Source: Engelhardtia mirabilis | GTDB taxonomy: Bacteria > Planctomycetota > UBA1135 > GCA-002686595 | Direction: 5' to 3' | Length of the DNA: 64,000 bases | Assembly (NCBI GenBank): GCA_007751255.1 | Contig: CP036296.1 | Location: 4,960,001-5,024,000 of the forward strand | Part shown: positions 60,071 through 64,000 of the stretch, one piece after another | Layout of the letters: every line of letters starts with the position of its first letter | Position numbering within the stretch: position 1 is the stretch's first letter | Notes under the pieces: model-generated | The model's input: only the letters and a program-made list of their open reading frames with translations | What the model was told of the DNA's origin: nothing | The model's database searches: none | Translations under genes and position numbers: made by a program

Positions 60071-60292
60071 CTTTGGACGATACTTGTATCCCCGCGTCGT
60101 CCCCCCGTCCGACGCGCCTAGGCTGTCCAGCGACCGCTCAACGACGCCGACTCCGACTCCGGCCCCGTCGGACGTCACGCGCGCCGAGCGTGGGATGACC
60201 CCAGCCGGACTTGCAGACACGAGTAGAAGAGTCGGGAGTTCGTCGGTACGCCATGCGCCCGGCCAAGCCACAAGCACAAGAGCGTCCCCTCC

Positions 60293-63200
60293 ATGACCGC
60301 GCAGCCCGTGTATCGCCCCTTGCATTCCCCTGATTCCAGATCGCTCGCCCGCGGGTGGGCCCGGGCCCTCCCTGAGCGCGCCCTGCCTGTGTTGGCCTGC
60401 GCGGCCCTCGCCGCGGCGCTCGCGACCCCCGCCGTGGCCCAGGTCCAGTACGAGTTGGCTGGTGGCTCGATCGCGTCGGTCACGGTCGGCGGCCAGAAGT
60501 TGACGCCCGACGAGCTCAGCACGGGTACGTCGACCGGAGCCGTGCAACTGCTCGAATCCGGCGGCAAGCCGATCACCGCTGCCGACAACCTCGACCTCTA
60601 CAGCTACTTCGCGCGCACGACCGTCTCGCCCGACCTGTGGGCGATCGACCTCGACCCGACCTGGCGGGACACCTCGGGCAGCGCTGAGGACTTCTTCGTC
60701 TTCGAGGTGGGCGGCAACGACCCCCTGCGGGTGTCCGCGCGACTGGTGGACGGCTCACTCGGGCAGGAAGTCACCTTCAGTGCTTGGAACGACCTGTCGT
60801 TGATCGCGTTGAACGGCCCGAACAGCGGTCAGCACGTCCACGCCCTGTCCTTCTCCGGCTCCGACCTCCTGGACCCCTCCGGTCTGCCCCTCGGCCCCGG
60901 TGATGAGCTGAGCGGCATCGAGATCCGCTCGGCCACGGTCGACGGCGCCGCCTTCGTCCATCGCGCCGTCCCGGCCGCGCCCCTCTATCGCCCGACCATC
61001 GTCGCCACCCACAGCGCGGTGCCGTTCCTCGACCTGGGTCAGACCCAGGTCACCCTCACGGCCACCCTGCCGGTGGGCGCGCCTCCGCAGGCCTTCGAGT
61101 GGTCGATCGGCGAGGCGACCTTCGTCGGCGGCTCGGGCGCCGGCGACCCCCAGATCACGCTCACGACCCAGGCCTTCGATCCGCTCGAGATCGACCTGAA
61201 GACCTACCCCCTCGGGCACCCGGAGGACTTCCAGAAGGCCAGCTACTCCCTCGGGCTGAAGCTGCCCGGTGGCGCGGAGCTGCACGGCTCGGCGAAGAAG
61301 TGGCAGAAGCTCGAACTGTGGTTCGACGGCCCCCTGCACGCGCAGGAAGACAGCGCCCCGAACCCCTTCTTGGACCTGCGACTGGACGTGCTCTTCCTGC
61401 GTCCGGACGGCACGCCCCTGCTGGTGCCGGGCTTCTTCGCCGGCGACGGGCGCGGCTCGGGCACCGGCCGTGTCTGGAAGGTGCGTCTGGTTCCCGATGC
61501 GATCGGGAACTGGACCTACCTGACGTCCTTCCGCTCGGGCCCGAACGTGGCGGTGGCGACCAACCCCCTGGTGGGCGTGGGCGTCGCGTTCGACGGCACC
61601 CTCGGCGCCCTCGCGATCGAGAAACGGGACACAGACGCGCCCGGCTTCCTGGCCGAGGGCCGACTCGTCTACGCGGACGGGCCCTACCGGCGGCAGGTGG
61701 ACGGCGGATACTGGCTCAAGGGCGGCACCAACAGTCCGGAGAACCTGTTCGCCTTCCGCGGCTTCGAGGGCACCGAGGACCAGAACGGCGTCGACGGGCT
61801 GCACGAGTTCGGTCCCCACGAGGCCGATTGGACCGCGGCCGACGCCGACATCCCCGGGGGCACCTTCGCCGGCGACCGGGCCCTGCTCGGCGCGCTCAAC
61901 TACCTGGAGAGCCAGGGTGTCAACGGGCTCTACTTCCTGCCCTTCAACCTGGGGGGCGACGGGTCGGACACGGCTCCCTTCCTGGGCTTCGCCAACACCG
62001 GCTACGACAAGACGCACTACGCGATCCGCCGCCTGCACCAATGGGAGGCGATCCTGTGGGAGGCCACCAAGCGCGGGATGCACCTGCAGATCGTGCTCGC
62101 GGAGACCGAGCCGGCCAACGAGAACTGGCTCGACGGCGGACAGTTCGGCAACGAGCGCAAGCTGTTCTTCCGCGAGCTCGTGGCGCGCTTCGGCCATCAC
62201 CTGGCGCTGAAGTGGAACCTGTCGGAGGAGAACGACTTCTCCAACGCACAGCTCACGGCCATGGCCGGCTACCTGCGCGGCATCGACCCCTACGACAGCC
62301 CGATCTCCTTCCACGTCAAGCCCAACGAAGTGGCTGTCTACCAGGCCTTCTACGGCAGCCCCCTGTTCGAGGCGGCCTCGGTGCAGTTCTCGCCCGACCT
62401 GGCCGGCAGCTTGACCGAGGAGGTCCGCGCCAAGTCGATCGCCGCCGGCCGCCCGTGGGTGGTCGACATGGACGAGACGACTCCGGCCGAGATCGGGTTG
62501 TCCGACGCCAACGCGCCGGATCTGCGCAAGCGGGTGCTTTGGGACGTGTACCTGTCCGGTGGCCAGGTGGAGTGGTACGCCGGCCAAAGCCCGCTCCCCG
62601 TCGGCGGCGACACGACCCTCGAGGACTTCCGCACGCGCGAGGAGATGTGGACCTACACGCGCCACGCGCGCACCTTCCTCGAGGCGCTGCCCTTCTGGCT
62701 GATGGAGCCCTCCGACGGGCTGCTCGCCGGCGAGAGTCCGGCCTTCGGCGGCGGCGAGGTGCTGGCCCTGGCGGGCGAGGCCTACGCGGTGTACCTGCCC
62801 GATGCCAGCCAAGCGGCCAGCCTCGATCTCTCCGGGGTCAGCGGCCCCTTCGACCTGCGCTGGTTCGACCCGCGCAGCGGTAACTACGGCCCCACCACGA
62901 AGGTCACAGGCGGCGGTCTGCTCGCGCTCGGTACCCCGCCCGCCCAGCCGGGCGAAGACTGGGCCGTCGTCGTGCGGCGCCCCTCGCTGTGGACCACGAC
63001 CAAGTCGGTCTCTTCGGCCACCGGCGGGACGGTCGTGCTCGAGCTCGACGGTACCCCCGCGATGGCAGGCTGGTCGTACGTGGTGCTGGGCTCGATCTCG
63101 GGCACGGCTCCGGGGCTGACCCTGGGCTCAGGGCTCGTGTTGCCGCTCGTCTACGACCTCTACAGCCAGCTGATCCTCTCCGGTGGCGCACCCATCAGTG

Positions 63201-63361
63201 GCGGCGCGGGGCTCCTCGACGAGGCCGGTCGCGCGACCGCGACCGTCGACTTCCCGGCCGCTCCCGCCGTCGTCGGATTGCGGGTCTACCACGCCTGGAT
63301 CGGCGCGCCGAACCTGGCCGACATACCGAGCGTGGCGACGATGGTCCTCTACGCCCCGTGA
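60293..63361 (+). CDS. Secreted glycoside-hydrolase-like protein (DUF5060 / GH140-type) with C-terminal module
   Basis: 1022 residues with a long N-terminal signal (hydrophobic A-L-P-V-L-A-C-A-A-L-A-A-A-L-A near 30-45, cleavage near A-V-A-Q). Beta domains to about 300 lead to a DUF5060-like domain (about 340-430, W-K-V-R-L-V-P-D-A-I-G-N-W-T-Y). Then a TIM-barrel (about 480-790) with L-Y-F-L-P-F-N-L-G-G-D, M-H-L-Q-I-V-L-A-E-T-E and A-L-K-W-N-L-S-E-E-N-D, where the double Glu is the expected catalytic region of apiosidase-like/GH140 enzymes. A further beta domain and the shared C-terminal module (about 900-1022, G-G-T-V-V-L-E-L-D-G, V-L-G-S-I-S-G-T-A-P-G) end it. Substrate is unknown. Confidence 0.88.
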   Translation: MTAQPVYRPLHSPDSRSLARGWARALPERALPVLACAALAAALATPAVAQVQYELAGGSIASVTVGGQKLTPDELSTGTSTGAVQLLESGGKPITAADNLDLYSYFARTTVSPDLWAIDLDPTWRDTSGSAEDFFVFEVGGNDPLRVSARLVDGSLGQEVTFSAWNDLSLIALNGPNSGQHVHALSFSGSDLLDPSGLPLGPGDELSGIEIRSATVDGAAFVHRAVPAAPLYRPTIVATHSAVPFLDLGQTQVTLTATLPVGAPPQAFEWSIGEATFVGGSGAGDPQITLTTQAFDPLEIDLKTYPLGHPEDFQKASYSLGLKLPGGAELHGSAKKWQKLELWFDGPLHAQEDSAPNPFLDLRLDVLFLRPDGTPLLVPGFFAGDGRGSGTGRVWKVRLVPDAIGNWTYLTSFRSGPNVAVATNPLVGVGVAFDGTLGALAIEKRDTDAPGFLAEGRLVYADGPYRRQVDGGYWLKGGTNSPENLFAFRGFEGTEDQNGVDGLHEFGPHEADWTAADADIPGGTFAGDRALLGALNYLESQGVNGLYFLPFNLGGDGSDTAPFLGFANTGYDKTHYAIRRLHQWEAILWEATKRGMHLQIVLAETEPANENWLDGGQFGNERKLFFRELVARFGHHLALKWNLSEENDFSNAQLTAMAGYLRGIDPYDSPISFHVKPNEVAVYQAFYGSPLFEAASVQFSPDLAGSLTEEVRAKSIAAGRPWVVDMDETTPAEIGLSDANAPDLRKRVLWDVYLSGGQVEWYAGQSPLPVGGDTTLEDFRTREEMWTYTRHARTFLEALPFWLMEPSDGLLAGESPAFGGGEVLALAGEAYAVYLPDASQAASLDLSGVSGPFDLRWFDPRSGNYGPTTKVTGGGLLALGTPPAQPGEDWAVVVRRPSLWTTTKSVSSATGGTVVLELDGTPAMAGWSYVVLGSISGTAPGLTLGSGLVLPLVYDLYSQLILSGGAPISGGAGLLDEAGRATATVDFPAAPAVVGLRVYHAWIGAPNLADIPSVATMVLYAP

Positions 63362-63371
63362 TCGAAGTTCT

Positions 63372-63409
63372 GGGTCCGGCCTTCGGCTGGACCCGGACAC
63401 GAGTCCGGG
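63372..63409 (+). terminator. Two adjoining hairpins after the glycosidase gene
   Basis: GGGTCCGGCC (63372-63381) pairs with GGCTGGACCC (63385-63394), one G-T wobble. It is followed by CCCGGA/TCCGGG (63392-63397 with 63404-63409). The first stem starts 11 bp past the stop. No U-tract. Confidence 0.45.
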
Positions 63410-63478
63410 GCGCCGCGGACTCGGACGCCCCGGCCAAGCGCGCCCACACGGGCCCGGTGGCGGTTAGGCTCGGAACCC

Positions 63479-64000
63479 ATGTACTCCGAGTCCCGGTGCC
63501 GCGCCCCCCAGGATGGACCGCGCCAGCCCCTGCATCCCTCGGCCGCGCTGTCCACGGCCTTGGCCCGAGGGGTGCTCGCCAGCTTCGCGTTCGTTGCCGT
63601 GTTGGTCGCGCCTGGGCTCGCCCGTGCCCAGTCCTCGTCCCCTGCGGCCGGCGAGCTGCCCGTGGTCGTCGTCGAACGCGATGACACGGTCGTCGACTCG
63701 AGCTGTCGGCTGGTCTTCCCCACCGAGGCGATCGCGGACGTGGCCGGAGACGGCGTGGTCCAGATCCGCGGGGACGGCCTGCGGGTGGTCTGCGAGGGCG
63801 GCCCCCTGCGCGGCTCGCCGGGCGAGATCGATCCCGACCGGTACCGAGGAGTCGGTATCGACGTGCGCGGGACCGGGGTGACGGTGACGGGCGCCAGCGT
63901 GCAGGGCTTCAAGATCGGCCTGCGGGCCAGCAGCGCCAACGGGCTGCGCGTGATCGACTGCGCCTTCGACGACCTCTTCCGCCAGCGGCTCGACTCCACC
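63479..64000 (+). CDS. Secreted beta-helix protein, N-terminal part (runs off the window)
   Basis: The ATG at 63479 opens a frame without stop to the window end (174 codons). A signal region (residues about 25-52, V-L-A-S-F-A-F-V-A-V-L-V-A-P-G-L-A-R-A-Q) is followed by V-V-V-E-R-D-D-T-V-V-D, then strands with regular G-D-G, I-D-V-R-G-T-G-V-T-V and G-L-R-A-S-S-A-N-G-L-R-V-I-D-C. This is the start of a right-handed parallel beta-helix of pectate-lyase type (NosD/copper-binding-like). Which enzyme or scaffold follows cannot be told. It is separated from the glycosidase by 117 bp, which hold the two hairpins. Confidence 0.75.
   Translation, partial: MYSESRCRAPQDGPRQPLHPSAALSTALARGVLASFAFVAVLVAPGLARAQSSSPAAGELPVVVVERDDTVVDSSCRLVFPTEAIADVAGDGVVQIRGDGLRVVCEGGPLRGSPGEIDPDRYRGVGIDVRGTGVTVTGASVQGFKIGLRASSANGLRVIDCAFDDLFRQRLDST

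Overview
This is a gene-dense, visibly very GC-rich bacterial segment with no rRNA, transposase, phage or CRISPR locus. Gene content points to a member of the Planctomycetota. It holds two sulfatases, a membrane Ser/Thr kinase with a D-W-G motif fused to WD40-like repeats and paired with an ECF sigma factor and an FGE-sulfatase-fold protein, a PPi-type phosphofructokinase, and many large secreted FG-GAP, beta-helix and metalloprotease proteins carrying D-C-N-x-N-G-type calcium motifs. The phylum assignment is inference from gene content; no marker gene such as 16S lies in the window.

Layout. 0-2.8 kb: a matrixin-like secreted protein (cut by the window edge) with a partner protein, an HDOD protein, and two nested CTAG-bounded inverted-repeat elements. 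2.8-9.8 kb: a two-PDZ protein, a PPi-type phosphofructokinase, tRNA-Leu(AAG) with a clear terminator, a 23-bp tandem array, a large membrane-anchored protein and an aminotransferase. 9.8-16.5 kb: a sulfatase and three envelope genes (two SGNH/GDSL proteins around a 37-residue membrane peptide), then a SulP transporter. 16.6-28.1 kb: an HD-domain phosphohydrolase, a 119-bp inverted-repeat element, a mosaic metalloprotease, a second sulfatase and a row of secreted metalloproteases. 28.3-35.2 kb: secreted FG-GAP/beta-helix and hydrolase proteins and an M3 oligopeptidase lipoprotein. 35.3-39.1 kb: an ECF sigma factor with a large membrane partner and a TPR protein. 39.2-45.8 kb: an FG-GAP protein, an esterase-SGNH fusion, YjbQ, YceI and a membrane protein. 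46-52.7 kb: an FGE-fold / sigma / kinase-WD40 operon lying between a membrane-protein gene and a decayed partial copy of that same gene. 52.7-57.9 kb: nrdA-nrdB and a 1.2-kb repeat-rich leader. 57.9-64 kb: a possible TIM-barrel protein, pdxH, a DUF5060/GH140-like glycosidase and the start of a beta-helix protein.

Two themes run through the window. First, extracellular polymer degradation and surface display: sulfatases, esterases, metalloproteases, a glycoside hydrolase and beta-propeller or beta-helix scaffolds. Many of these share one beta-rich module of about 100-125 residues, usually at the C-terminus and in three cases preceded by a short Cys/Asp/Asn-rich calcium motif. This module family is the best candidate here for an undescribed system, perhaps a sorting or attachment signal. 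Second, signalling: two sigma-factor operons, each with a large membrane partner.

In addition, long near-perfect inverted repeats recur between genes, and two of them share the core CGTACGGTGCC.
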